A DNA stretch of 64,000 nt from Bacillota bacterium (GCA_021781745.1 JAJXWH010000001.1:124001-188000); one strand, 5' to 3'. Positions 35,953-45,173 are shown, counted from the first letter of the stretch. Program-made: numbers and translations. The notes: generated by a model not told the origin, from the letters alone.

Positions 35953-36594
35953 GTGCAGAATTTTAACCTGAAAATTAATGATAGAATAGAAGTTGTTGCA
36001 GGAGAAAAATCATATAAAGCATTAATTATGGATATACAAGATGAATTTTTAAGGATAAATTTGCCGGTTTGTGATGGAAATTATCTAATGTTACATGCTA
36101 GGGAAAAAGTTGAAATTAATTCTTATTTGGATGCTGGTAGGTGCTATAGTTTTTTTTGTCAAGTAATCTCTAAGGGAAAAGAAGGTAATATATTATATTA
36201 TACATTATCCAAGCCTTTTGATATTAGAAAAATACAAAGGAGAAATTTCTTTAGAGTTAGTATTGTTAGTCCAATAGAATATAAAATAGTTACTAATATT
36301 GATGAAGAGGATTTTGATGATATACCTTATAAAGAAGGCCTTATGGTAGATTTGAGCGGTGGAGGAATAAAACTTAAAGTAAAGGAGAAAATTGATAAAA
36401 GTGATTTGCTTTTAGTTAACTTAAAATTGAGTAAAGTTCACTTTGAAATAAAGTGTGATGTTGTAAGAATTGAAGATACTTTAGATAAAGAAAAGTTATT
36501 TGGTTTACGATTTATTGATATAACTCCAACTCAAAGCGAAAAGATAATTCAAGAACTTTTTGAGATAATGAGAAAACAAAGAGCCAATTTATAA
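35953..36594 (+). CDS. PilZ-domain c-di-GMP receptor (YcgR/YpfA-like)
   Basis: The protein has 213 residues and starts with GTG behind GGAGGAC. An N-terminal YcgR-like domain is followed by a PilZ domain with both c-di-GMP-binding motifs: RRNFFR at 96-101 (RxxxR) and DLSGGG at 133-138 (D/NxSxxG). YcgR-type proteins slow the motor when c-di-GMP is high by acting on the stator or on FliG. It is embedded in the flagellar operon, which itself is preceded by a c-di-GMP riboswitch. Confidence 0.9.
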   Translation: MQNFNLKINDRIEVVAGEKSYKALIMDIQDEFLRINLPVCDGNYLMLHAREKVEINSYLDAGRCYSFFCQVISKGKEGNILYYTLSKPFDIRKIQRRNFFRVSIVSPIEYKIVTNIDEEDFDDIPYKEGLMVDLSGGGIKLKVKEKIDKSDLLLVNLKLSKVHFEIKCDVVRIEDTLDKEKLFGLRFIDITPTQSEKIIQELFEIMRKQRANL

Positions 36595-36674
36595 TTTACA
36601 AAAGAAAAAGATTTAAATCAATGATTGATTTATTTAACTGTAAGTATTAGACAATGAGATTTGGAGGGGTAATA

Positions 36675-37409
36675 ATGGGTATTCAAGCCGCAAAAAGTGT
36701 GGATGGAAAAGAACAAATAGTACAAGAATATATTCCGCTAGTTAAGTATATTGCCTCTAGGGTTATGTTTGGAAAAAACAAATATATGGAATACGAGGAC
36801 TTAGTAAGCTATGGGATGATTGGACTTATGGATGCATTAAATAAGTTCGATCACACAAAGGGAATGAAATTCTCTTCTTATGCATCAATAAGAATTAAGG
36901 GTGCAATGATAGATGAATTAAGAAAAAATAGACCAATATCAAAAGGTGCAATGGATAAATTAAATAAGTACAATAAAGCCATTGATACACTGCAGCTTGA
37001 ATTACTAAGAGAGCCAACAAATGATGAAATATCTAAGCATTTAAAGATTTCATTAAATGAAGTAGCAGAAATTGAAAATTATATAAATTATATTTCCATG
37101 ATATCTTTAGAAAATGTAATTTTTTCAGATGATGAAGATGTAAATCTTATTGGAATTATAGAGGATAAGAATAGTCCAAGCCCTGATACATATTTGCAGG
37201 ATAAAGAACAATTAGAAATTTTAACAAAAGCTATAGAATTGCTTAAAGAAAAAGACAGAAATATATTGAATCTTTATTACTATGAAGGTTTGACATTAAA
37301 AGAAATAGGGACTGTTTTAAATGTATCAGAATCTAGAGTGTGTCAATTACATAGTAGAGCCATTGTAAGTTTGAGAGAATGTATGAAGAAATTACATTAC
37401 ATAGATTAA
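36675..37409 (+). CDS. fliA: Flagellar sigma factor sigma-28 (FliA/SigD)
   Basis: The ATG at 36675 follows TTGGAGGGG; an in-frame ATG 21 bp upstream lacks a good site. The protein has 244 residues. Region 2 shows IPLVKYIASRVMFGKN and DLVSYGMIGLMDAL; region 4 ends with the helix-turn-helix LTLKEIGTVLNVSESRVCQLHSRA. It directs transcription of late flagellar genes such as flagellin from TAAA-N15-GCCGATAT-type promoters. Being inside the operon, its own level should fall when the riboswitch turns the operon off. Confidence 0.95.
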   Translation: MGIQAAKSVDGKEQIVQEYIPLVKYIASRVMFGKNKYMEYEDLVSYGMIGLMDALNKFDHTKGMKFSSYASIRIKGAMIDELRKNRPISKGAMDKLNKYNKAIDTLQLELLREPTNDEISKHLKISLNEVAEIENYINYISMISLENVIFSDDEDVNLIGIIEDKNSPSPDTYLQDKEQLEILTKAIELLKEKDRNILNLYYYEGLTLKEIGTVLNVSESRVCQLHSRAIVSLRECMKKLHYID

Positions 37410-37530
37410 GAGTAATACATAAATTACCAGTTTGGATTACAAGAATATATGCGTTAGATAATAAAAATTTAATAACTCAGATATTTCTAAACTTGTAATT
37501 GTAAATTGTGCATAGAAATTGAGGTGTTTT

Positions 37531-38106
37531 ATGCCGTTAATATTATTAATAATAGGATTAGCTTTGATAGTATATAGTTATAGAGCTGTAAAAAAAGAAG
37601 ATGCGTTTAATAAGGAAAATGATAGTTTAAATATATCATTTAGAGGTGTTTTAGAAGATAAAAAAGAAGAGTTAAATGATTATAAAATTGAAATTGGACA
37701 ATTAAGAAGAGATATAGCTGAAAGTCTAACTGAACTTCAGGAAGAGATTTTTAATATAAAAAATAATCTAAATATGCTCAAGAATGGTAAGGAAATACAC
37801 GATAATAAAGAGAATTTAGAAATAATTAATTCTTTAATAGAAGAAGATGAACTTCATAGTAAAGTGAGTAATGCAAACAAGAGACTAGATTACCTTATAG
37901 AAGATATGGATGAAAATTACTCACTTAGCATACCAGTAGAAGATCAAGGAATTCATGAGGTTAATATTTCTGAAAATCTAGATAGTAGTAAGACTCAAAA
38001 TATAAAAAAACTTTTAAAAGAAGGTTTTACAGAAGAAGAAATATGTCATGAATTATCCGTTAGTAAGGGGGAAGTACTATTAGTAAAAGATTTGTTCAAA
38101 AAATAA
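37531..38106 (+). CDS. Membrane-anchored coiled-coil protein of the flagellar operon
   Basis: The ATG at 37531 follows GAGGTG by 4-5 bp, giving 191 residues. One N-terminal membrane helix (PLILLIIGLALIVYSY) is followed by a charged coiled-coil region. The C-terminus has a short helix-turn-helix-like stretch (LLKEGFTEEEICHELSVSKGEVLLV). Proteins with this layout occur beside fliA and flgG in clostridia. I do not know their function. The 3' end overlaps the next small gene. Confidence 0.7.
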   Translation: MPLILLIIGLALIVYSYRAVKKEDAFNKENDSLNISFRGVLEDKKEELNDYKIEIGQLRRDIAESLTELQEEIFNIKNNLNMLKNGKEIHDNKENLEIINSLIEEDELHSKVSNANKRLDYLIEDMDENYSLSIPVEDQGIHEVNISENLDSSKTQNIKKLLKEGFTEEEICHELSVSKGEVLLVKDLFKK

Positions 38107-38300
38107 AAAATATTTTTGTATTTCTCACTGATAAAAAAATACTATTAGGGATAGGAATAGGTTTGGTATTAGGGGTTATATTTATGTTCGGATATAAATA
38201 TACTGCGAGCCTCTCAAATAGTCAAATAGAAGAAAAAGCCAGAGGATTAGGGATGATTTATGAAAATGAACATAAGTCACTTTTAAAAGGAGAGGATTAA
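38079..38300 (+). CDS. Small membrane protein, probable ATT start
   Basis: A frame of 73 codons overlaps the previous gene by 28 bp and ends one base before flgF/G. Read from the ATT at 38079 it gives MSKRFVQKIKNIFVF, then one membrane helix with a GIGIGLVLG small-residue run, then a charged tail IEEKARGLGMIYENEH. AAGGGGG lies 6-8 bp before the ATT. No ATG, GTG or TTG occurs in frame upstream of the helix; the first ATG at 38169 would lose most of it. Codon use and the tight fit between neighbours make it look real. The function is unknown. Confidence 0.6.
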   Translation: MSKRFVQKIKNIFVFLTDKKILLGIGIGLVLGVIFMFGYKYTASLSNSQIEEKARGLGMIYENEHKSLLKGED

Positions 38301-38301
38301 A

Positions 38302-39072
38302 TTGATAAGAGGATTATACACTTCTGTTTCTGGATTAATAGCTCTACAAAATGAACAGGAAGTAGTTACTAATAATATTGCCAATGTAAATAATATTGGT
38401 TATAAAAAAAGAGATCTTACCAAAAGTAGTTTTGAAGATGTTATGATATCAAACAGACAAAATCTTTTAGGTAATGAGTATGTTAGAAATAATATAGGCA
38501 CATTAAATCTAGGAGTAAAAGTTAATGATGTTGATACAGTTTTTACTCAGGGATCATTTAAAGAAACTGATAATATGACTGATTTTGCTATAGATGGAAG
38601 AGGCTTTTTTGTGGCTCAAGATGGAAATAAGGAAGTTTATACAAGGGATGGAAATTTTAAGGTAAATGCACAAGGATATTTAATAACTAATGATGGGAGT
38701 CAAGTACTCGGAGTAAATAATACAACAGGCGCTAGAGAACCCATATATATTGGAAATTCAAAATTTACTCTAGATGGGGAAAATAATATTAATATTGAAG
38801 GTGTTGGTATAACAGATAAGTTATTAACAGCAGATTTTCAAAATTATAATTCAATGAAACCCCTTGGTGATAATTACATAACTGATCAAAATCCTATTTA
38901 TAATGCTACGGTTAATGTAAAGCAGAATTTTCTTGAATCTTCTAATGTAGATCCTTCAGCTGAATTAGTAAAGCTTATGGAAATAAAGAGACAATTTGAG
39001 ACTAATCAAAAGTTTGTAAAATTACAAGATGATACTTTGCAGAAGGCTGCAAATGATATAGGACGAGTATAG
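38302..39072 (+). CDS. flgF: Flagellar rod protein FlgF/FlgG paralogue 1
   Basis: The protein has 256 residues and a TTG start behind AAGGAGAGG. The N-terminus IRGLYTSVSGLIALQNEQE with NNIANVNNIGYKKRD is the rod motif; the C-terminus LVKLMEIKRQFETNQKFV matches FlgF/FlgG. In Gram-positive operons two such genes sit in tandem; the first is usually called flgF (flhO) by position. It forms the distal or transition rod. Confidence 0.85.
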   Translation: MIRGLYTSVSGLIALQNEQEVVTNNIANVNNIGYKKRDLTKSSFEDVMISNRQNLLGNEYVRNNIGTLNLGVKVNDVDTVFTQGSFKETDNMTDFAIDGRGFFVAQDGNKEVYTRDGNFKVNAQGYLITNDGSQVLGVNNTTGAREPIYIGNSKFTLDGENNINIEGVGITDKLLTADFQNYNSMKPLGDNYITDQNPIYNATVNVKQNFLESSNVDPSAELVKLMEIKRQFETNQKFVKLQDDTLQKAANDIGRV

Positions 39073-39113
39073 CTTAAGCGTAGTAAGAGAGGGAAAATAG
39101 AGGAGGATTAGTT

Positions 39114-39884
39114 ATGTTTAATATTTTTGCTATTGGTAAAAGTGGGATGAGTGCATATCAAGAAAAACTTGATTATCTTTCAAATGATTTGGTTAATAGT
39201 GAAACAACAGGTTATAAAAGTACGGATGTTGGATTTAAAGATTTAGTAACTGAATCTTTAAATAGACTTGGTACTCCAATTGAAAACAAGAATGCAATAA
39301 GCGGCACAGGAGTAAGGCTTGGAACTAATTATTCCGTAAATAAACAAGGTAATATTGCAAATACAGGTATACCTACAGATTTAGCTATAAATGGAGAAGG
39401 GTATTTTGCTGTTACTCAATCAAATGGAAATATAGCATATACAAGAGATGGTAGTTTTAAGATTGATTCCAATGGAACTTTAGTAGATTCAAATGGACAA
39501 AAGGTATATATACAATATGAAAATGGAGCTAGTGAAGGCAACCCTCAACTTGATAGCAAAAATATTAACATAAATCAAGATGGGGAAATATATATGAAAG
39601 TTGGGGATCAGGAAACTAAAGTTGGTACTATTCCAGTTTTTACAGCAATTGGTGATAAATCCTTTACTCCAATAGGAAATAATTGTTTTGTACCTACTTC
39701 TGATGCACAGGTAACAATGAGTACGAATTATAATATAGTACAAGGTGCTTTAGAGGGTTCAAATGTAAATACTACCGAAATATTTTCAGATATGATATTA
39801 ACTCAAAGAGCATTTCAGCTTAACTCAAAGGCAATAACAACAGCTGACGATCTTTGGGGCATGATAAATAATATGAGAAGCTAA
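39114..39884 (+). CDS. flgG: Flagellar rod protein FlgG paralogue 2
   Basis: The protein has 256 residues with the rod motif LSNDLVNSETTGYKSTD and a C-terminal ILTQRAFQLNSKAITTADD. It belongs to the same family as the gene 41 bp upstream, with only moderate similarity to it. FlgG is the distal rod subunit in contact with the hook. AGAGGAGG precedes the ATG. It is the last gene of the operon, and a long-stem terminator follows. Confidence 0.88.
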   Translation: MFNIFAIGKSGMSAYQEKLDYLSNDLVNSETTGYKSTDVGFKDLVTESLNRLGTPIENKNAISGTGVRLGTNYSVNKQGNIANTGIPTDLAINGEGYFAVTQSNGNIAYTRDGSFKIDSNGTLVDSNGQKVYIQYENGASEGNPQLDSKNININQDGEIYMKVGDQETKVGTIPVFTAIGDKSFTPIGNNCFVPTSDAQVTMSTNYNIVQGALEGSNVNTTEIFSDMILTQRAFQLNSKAITTADDLWGMINNMRS

Positions 39885-39919
39885 CGCAAGAACTATTTTT
39901 ACTTAAATAATTACAGAAA

Positions 39920-39973
39920 TTAGATATATATTAGCTTATTTTATGAGTTAAGTAAATATATATCTAATTTTTT
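39920..39973 (+). terminator. Terminator of the flagellar operon
   Basis: TTAGATATATAT pairs perfectly with ATATATATCTAA across a 24-base loop, and six T residues follow. It closes the operon that begins at flgB. Confidence 0.75.
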
Positions 39974-40096
39974 CGTTATATGATGCTTATGTAAATAGAA
40001 TTAAGTCTTTACATTAAATAAGATTATAAGTAAAATGAATATGTATGAATAATTAAGGCACAATCAAAAAAAGAAATATTTGTAGGAGGAATTATT

Positions 40097-41743
40097 TTGG
40101 AAAATGTAGTTTATGTAACTGGGCATAAAAATCCTGACTCAGATTCTATATGTGCCGCATATGGATATGCAGCATTTAAAAATAAGATTAGTACCCTTCC
40201 AGCTATACCTGTAAGATTAGGGAATGTGAATGCCGAAACTCAATTTATTTTAGATTATTTTAAGGTTGAAGCTCCAAGATTATTAAAAACAGTTAGGCTT
40301 AGATTAGAAGATTTAGATATTGATACAATTGAATCAATAACAGGAGATATTTCTTTAAAAATGGCATGGAATATTATGAGAGATAATCATATTAAGTCTT
40401 TACCAGTAGTTGATAATCACGGTAGATTAGTAGGAATTCTTTCAATTTCAAACTTAACATCTTCATATATGGATATATGGGATAATAATATATTAGCAAA
40501 AAGTAAGACATCCATAGAAAACATACTAGATACGCTTTCAGCTAACAGCATATACATAAATAAAGATTGTAAGATATTTAAAGGAAAAATTACTGTTACA
40601 GCAATGCAGCCAGATAGTTTAAAAGAAATTGTTGAAGAGGGAGATATTGCAATAGTAGGAGACAGGCATGATGTACAAGAAGCTTTAATTGATATAAAAA
40701 CATCATTAATAATTATCACTGGTTCTCATGAACTTGCAGCAGATTTATTACCTAAGGCTAAAGAAAATGGTGTTACTGTAATAAGTACTCCTCACGATTC
40801 TTTTACAGCTTCAAGATTATTAATTCAAAGTATACCAGTAAGCTACGTTATGGCTACGGATAATTTAATTTCATTTTCAAAATATGATTTAATTGATGAT
40901 ATTAAAGACGTTATGGCTGAAACTAGATACCATAGTTATCCAGTAATTGATGAAGATGAAAGAGTCGTTGGAACTGTTTCAAGATATCATCTTATTTCAA
41001 ATCACAAGAAAAAGGTTATCCAAGTGGATCATAATGAAAGAGGGCAATCTGTTGATGGTTTAGAAGAAGCAGAAGTTCTTGAAATAATAGATCACCATAG
41101 AGTTGCAGATATTCAAACAAGCAATCCAATATTCTTTAGGAATGAACCATTAGGAAGCTCTTCAACTATAGTTGGTAAATGCTATTTTGAACATAATATT
41201 ACGCCATCTAAAGAAGTAGCTGGATTATTATGTGGAGCTATAATTTCTGATACTCTATTATTTAAGAGTCCAACTTGCACAGAACAAGATAAGGTAACTT
41301 GCAAGAAATTAGCTGAAATAGCTGGAATTTCAAGTCTTGAGGAATTTGCAAAGGAAATGTTTAAGGCTGGAACTTCATTAAAAGGAAAGAGTGTATCACA
41401 AATCTTTAATCAAGACTTTAAGCCATTTACAATGGGTGAAGTTAAGGTTGGTGTAGCTCAAGTTAATACTATGGACATAGATGGATTTATGCCATTAAAA
41501 GATGAAATGCTAAGCTTCATGCAAAGTGAAGCAGACAATAAAGGATATGATGTAGTAATGCTGCTTTTAACAGATATTTTAAAAGAGGGTTCGCAAGTAT
41601 TAGTTGCTGGTGAAAGACACGATTATGTTGAAAAGACATTCAATGTTGAGTTAAAAGATTCAATGGCATTTTTACCAGGAGTTTTATCAAGAAAGAAACA
41701 AGTAATTCCACCACTTACAAATGTGGTTAATTCTATGAAATAA
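40097..41743 (+). CDS. ppaC: Manganese-dependent inorganic pyrophosphatase with CBS and DRTGG domains
   Basis: The protein has 548 residues and a TTG start behind TAGGAGGA. It is a family II (DHH) pyrophosphatase: HKNPDSDS at residues 10-17, DHHR at 332-335, and the C-terminal DHHA2 signature SRKKQVIPPL. Between the two catalytic parts are CBS domains (from DNHIKSLPVVDNHGRLVG) and a DRTGG-type segment. These insertions make such enzymes responsive to adenine nucleotides. It hydrolyses pyrophosphate to drive biosynthesis. It has its own terminator and is unrelated to the flagellar operon. Confidence 0.93.
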   Translation: MENVVYVTGHKNPDSDSICAAYGYAAFKNKISTLPAIPVRLGNVNAETQFILDYFKVEAPRLLKTVRLRLEDLDIDTIESITGDISLKMAWNIMRDNHIKSLPVVDNHGRLVGILSISNLTSSYMDIWDNNILAKSKTSIENILDTLSANSIYINKDCKIFKGKITVTAMQPDSLKEIVEEGDIAIVGDRHDVQEALIDIKTSLIIITGSHELAADLLPKAKENGVTVISTPHDSFTASRLLIQSIPVSYVMATDNLISFSKYDLIDDIKDVMAETRYHSYPVIDEDERVVGTVSRYHLISNHKKKVIQVDHNERGQSVDGLEEAEVLEIIDHHRVADIQTSNPIFFRNEPLGSSSTIVGKCYFEHNITPSKEVAGLLCGAIISDTLLFKSPTCTEQDKVTCKKLAEIAGISSLEEFAKEMFKAGTSLKGKSVSQIFNQDFKPFTMGEVKVGVAQVNTMDIDGFMPLKDEMLSFMQSEADNKGYDVVMLLLTDILKEGSQVLVAGERHDYVEKTFNVELKDSMAFLPGVLSRKKQVIPPLTNVVNSMK

Positions 41744-41803
41744 TTAATTTTTAGTATAGAGTTAATATTTGACTCATGAGTTTAAAAATAAATTCCATAA
41801 AAT

Positions 41804-41835
41804 AAAAAAATCTCCTCTGGGGATTTTTTTATTTT
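41804..41835 (+). terminator. Terminator after ppaC
   Basis: AAAAAATCTCC-TCT-GGGGATTTTTTT is a compact rho-independent terminator. Confidence 0.8.
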
Positions 41836-41963
41836 ACAAAATTTATTTTAGGTTAATTATAAAAGTAAAGATCAAATTGTGCTAACTCGCTTTAAAAAGT
41901 GTGCATAACTTTTTTAATGGAAAATATATATACTATATAAAGTTCTATATAGGAGGAAAAGTT

Positions 41964-44588
41964 GTGATACAAGAAAAAGAATTGACATCTGGTCTTAGCA
42001 CTAAGGAAGCGGAAAAAAGAATGAAGAACTTTGGACTTAATGAATTGAAGCACAATAATAAAGCATCAGCAATTAAGATATTTTTATCTCAATTTAATGA
42101 TTTTATAGTTTGGGTGTTAATTGCTTCTACTATAATATCAGGAATTATTGGAGATAAAGCAGATGCTATAACAATACTTATAATAGTAGTAATTAATGCA
42201 ATATTAGGATTTGTGCAAGAGTTTAGAACGGAGAAATCATTAGAAGCACTAAAGGAGTTGGCAGCTCCAACTTGTAAGGTGCTAAGAGATTCTAGTATAA
42301 AAATTATAAATTCAATATACTTAACAATAGGTGATATTGTTATTTTAGAAGCAGGGGATAGAATACCAGCAGATGGATACTTTATTGAATGCTCTGGAAT
42401 TGTTGTTGATGAATCGTTGTTAACTGGAGAATCAGTAGGGGTAAATAAAGATGCAAATGCCTATAAAATCAGTAGTAAGCAGTCAAAGTCTGAAAGTGGC
42501 AGTAACAGTAAGATAGAGAAATTAAAAAAGGAATCAAGGAAGAGCAATGAAGGATTTATGGGGACAACAGTTGTAAAGGGAAAAGGCTTATTTAAGATTG
42601 ACTGCATAGGAATGGATACTGAAATGGGAAAAATAGCTGATTTAATCCAAAATATTGAAGAAGAAAAGTCTCCTTTAAATAAAAGATTGGATTCTTTAGG
42701 TAAGATTTTAGTTATTATTTGTGTTATTATTTGTGCTATTGTTACCATAATGGGTATTATAAGAGGACATGATATAACAGAAATGTTTTTACTTGGCGTC
42801 AGCCTTGCCGTTGCAGCAATTCCAGAAGGGTTAGCGGCTATCGTTACAGTTTCATTAGCCCTTGGTGTATCAAGAATGCTTAAGAAAAACGCTCTTGTTA
42901 GGAAGCTGCCAGCTGTTGAAACCTTAGGATGCACATCTGTAATATGTTCTGATAAGACAGGAACACTAACTCAAAATAAAATGACAGTAAAAGAGGTTTA
43001 TTTAAATGGCCGAATTCATGAGCTGGATAAAGAAAAGCTTACTGACTGTGGAAAGCTTATGAAAACTCTTGTATATTGTAATGATTGTAATTACGACTTT
43101 ACAAAGAATAAAATGAGTGAAGCTCTTCATGGGGATCCAACAGAAACAGCATTAATAAATATGTTTTTTTATGAGGTTAAGCCTCTAGAGTTATTTATTA
43201 ACAACGCTAATAGAGTTTTTGATATACCTTTTGATTCAACTAGAAAGATGATGTCGGTTATTATGAAAGAAGGAAACAAAGAAACCTGTTATGTAAAAGG
43301 TGCGCCTGAAAGATTGATTGAAAAATGTGATTTTATATTAGAAAATAATAAAGTTAAGCCTTTAACATATCAAAAGAAAAAGCAAGTAATTGATTTTGTT
43401 ACAGCAATGTCATCAAGGGCGCTTAGATGTATTGCAGCAGCCTATAAGGAGGATAATTTAACAAAAGGAGAAAGGTTGGAACAGAATTTAATTTTTATAG
43501 GTGTGGCAGGAAGTATAGATCCACCTAGGGAAGAAGCAAGAGATGCAGTTTTAAAATGCAAACTTGCAGGCATAAAGCCTGTTATGATAACAGGAGATCA
43601 TCAAAACACTGCTCTTGCTATAGCAAAATCCTTAAATATATGCAATACAGCAGAGCAAGTTATGACTGGAGAAGAGATCGAAGAAATAAGTGATTTAGAA
43701 TTAGAAGGCAGAGTTAAAAAAGTCAGGGTATTCGCAAGGGTTTCACCTAATCATAAGTTAAGAATAGTAAGAGCATTTAAAAAGAAGGGCAATATTGTTG
43801 CGATGACTGGAGATGGTGTAAATGATGCACCTGCAATTAAAGAGTCTGATATAGGTATTGCAATGGGGATTTCTGGTACTGATGTAACTAAAGAAGCATC
43901 ATCTATGATACTTATGGATGATAATTTTTCGACTATAGTTGCAGCTGTGGAAGAGGGAAGGATAATATATGATAATATAAGAAAGTTTATAAGATATTTA
44001 TTATCTTGTAATCTAGGAGAAGTATTAACAATGTTTTTAGCAACATTATTTTACTTACCGAATCCATTAAGTCCGATTCAAATTCTTCTTGTTAATCTGG
44101 CTACTGATGGACTTCCAGCTATAGCACTTGGTGTAGATCCTCCAGAGCAGGATATAATGAGACAACCTCCAAGAGAAAAAAAGGAAAGTATATTTGCAAG
44201 AGGTTTAGTTGAAAAAATAGTAATTAGGGGATCGTTAATAGGTCTATGTACTCTACTATCATTTATGGTAGGAAGATATTATAAAATGAATCTGGAGACA
44301 TGCAGAACTTTAGCATTATGTACCTTAGTTATGTCTCAACTTATACATGTATTTGAGTGTAGATCAGAAAGGCACTCAATATTCCAAATAAAATTATTTA
44401 CTAATCCATATCTAGTTGGAGCTGTTGCAATATCAGTAACTTTAATGTGTTCTGTATTATATGTACCATTTTTACAAGAGATATTTCATACAGTACCGCT
44501 ATCATTAAATCAATGGCTTATTGTAATATTCTTTTCTGGGATAATTGCATTAATAAATAGTGTTTATTTATTAATTAAAACAAAATAA
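41964..44588 (+). CDS. Calcium-transporting-type P-type ATPase
   Basis: The GTG at 41964, 7 bp after AGGAGG, is preferred to a much earlier in-frame codon without a site, giving 874 residues. Motifs: TGES in the actuator domain, PEGLAA in M4, the phosphorylated D330 in SDKTGTLTQNK, and GDGVNDAP in the hinge. These place it in the type II (Ca2+) group. It should export Ca2+ or a related cation from the cytoplasm. Between TGES and the next actuator strand there is an insert of roughly 30 residues rich in serine and lysine (SSKQSKSESGSNSK). Ten membrane helices are expected. A terminator follows. Confidence 0.88.
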   Translation: MIQEKELTSGLSTKEAEKRMKNFGLNELKHNNKASAIKIFLSQFNDFIVWVLIASTIISGIIGDKADAITILIIVVINAILGFVQEFRTEKSLEALKELAAPTCKVLRDSSIKIINSIYLTIGDIVILEAGDRIPADGYFIECSGIVVDESLLTGESVGVNKDANAYKISSKQSKSESGSNSKIEKLKKESRKSNEGFMGTTVVKGKGLFKIDCIGMDTEMGKIADLIQNIEEEKSPLNKRLDSLGKILVIICVIICAIVTIMGIIRGHDITEMFLLGVSLAVAAIPEGLAAIVTVSLALGVSRMLKKNALVRKLPAVETLGCTSVICSDKTGTLTQNKMTVKEVYLNGRIHELDKEKLTDCGKLMKTLVYCNDCNYDFTKNKMSEALHGDPTETALINMFFYEVKPLELFINNANRVFDIPFDSTRKMMSVIMKEGNKETCYVKGAPERLIEKCDFILENNKVKPLTYQKKKQVIDFVTAMSSRALRCIAAAYKEDNLTKGERLEQNLIFIGVAGSIDPPREEARDAVLKCKLAGIKPVMITGDHQNTALAIAKSLNICNTAEQVMTGEEIEEISDLELEGRVKKVRVFARVSPNHKLRIVRAFKKKGNIVAMTGDGVNDAPAIKESDIGIAMGISGTDVTKEASSMILMDDNFSTIVAAVEEGRIIYDNIRKFIRYLLSCNLGEVLTMFLATLFYLPNPLSPIQILLVNLATDGLPAIALGVDPPEQDIMRQPPREKKESIFARGLVEKIVIRGSLIGLCTLLSFMVGRYYKMNLETCRTLALCTLVMSQLIHVFECRSERHSIFQIKLFTNPYLVGAVAISVTLMCSVLYVPFLQEIFHTVPLSLNQWLIVIFFSGIIALINSVYLLIKTK

Positions 44589-44717
44589 AAAAATTAATGA
44601 TGAATGATGAAAAGTGAATTATTAAGGAAAAAATCCCATGGAGGATTTTAAAATCTAATTTTAAGAAAATCTAAGATTTTCATCCATAATTATTCATCAT
44701 TCATTATTAATCATTAA
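44589..44717. repeat. Palindromic ATGATGAAT-type intergenic element
   Basis: TTAATGATGAATGATGAA on the left is repeated inverted on the right as TTCATCATTCATTATTAATCATTAA. The centre holds AAAATCCCATGGAGGATTTT. The layout of outer arms plus inner AAATCC stem resembles the AATTGT family, but the arm motif differs. Confidence 0.55.
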
Positions 44718-44743
44718 TAAAAAAAGGGCTTAGCCCTTTTTTT
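44716..44743. terminator. Bidirectional terminator between convergent genes
   Basis: AAAAAAAGGGCT-AGCCCTTTTTTT is a perfect hairpin with T-tracts in both directions. It serves the ATPase gene on the plus strand and abuts the stop of the minus-strand gene. Confidence 0.85.
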
Positions 44744-45173
44744 ATCTTCTCATCATGCTGTTTGCTTGTTGACGTGATTTTTTTATTTGACTGTGGTCTA
44801 TTGGAATTAAATCTTTCTTAGTAGTAAGATTTAATAAATTCATAATCTGAACTTCTTGCGAGTTTTCTTTTTTACTATTCTTATCACCCGTAACTCCCAT
44901 AACTATAACTTTATTTCCTTGTTTTACTTGTATAAATTCAGGTTTCTTAAACCATTTATTCTTTTTAAACCAACACTTTACAACCTTCTTGCCAACTTCA
45001 GGCTTAATAACCATTTCAACCATTAATCTATTGAAGATAATGTAACTCTTTTCAATTAATTTTACAGATAAAACAGTTCCAGATATACTTGTAATTCTGT
45101 CACCATATTTTTCAAGATAAGCATTTTGAAAGTAGTTACTAAATTTATTGCTTATTTTTTCTTTAAGACCCAT
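44742..45173 (-). CDS. Conserved-looking hypothetical protein
   Basis: The protein has 143 residues, very basic, without membrane segments. The centre is a run of beta-strand-like stretches (ITSISGTVLSVKLIEKSYIIF, then KQGNKVIVMGVTG) that could form an OB-like barrel. The C-terminus is charged and flexible. I do not recognise the family. AAAGGAGTAATTATT precedes the ATG on the minus strand, so translation is well supported. It is a single-gene unit, divergent from the polymerase gene. Confidence 0.7.
   Translation of the reverse strand: MGLKEKISNKFSNYFQNAYLEKYGDRITSISGTVLSVKLIEKSYIIFNRLMVEMVIKPEVGKKVVKCWFKKNKWFKKPEFIQVKQGNKVIVMGVTGDKNSKKENSQEVQIMNLLNLTTKKDLIPIDHSQIKKSRQQANSMMRR

Noticed and set aside
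42461..42934. A 157-codon open frame on the minus strand inside the P-type ATPase gene
   Set aside because: It is opposite a conserved coding region, with no ribosome binding site and no family pattern.
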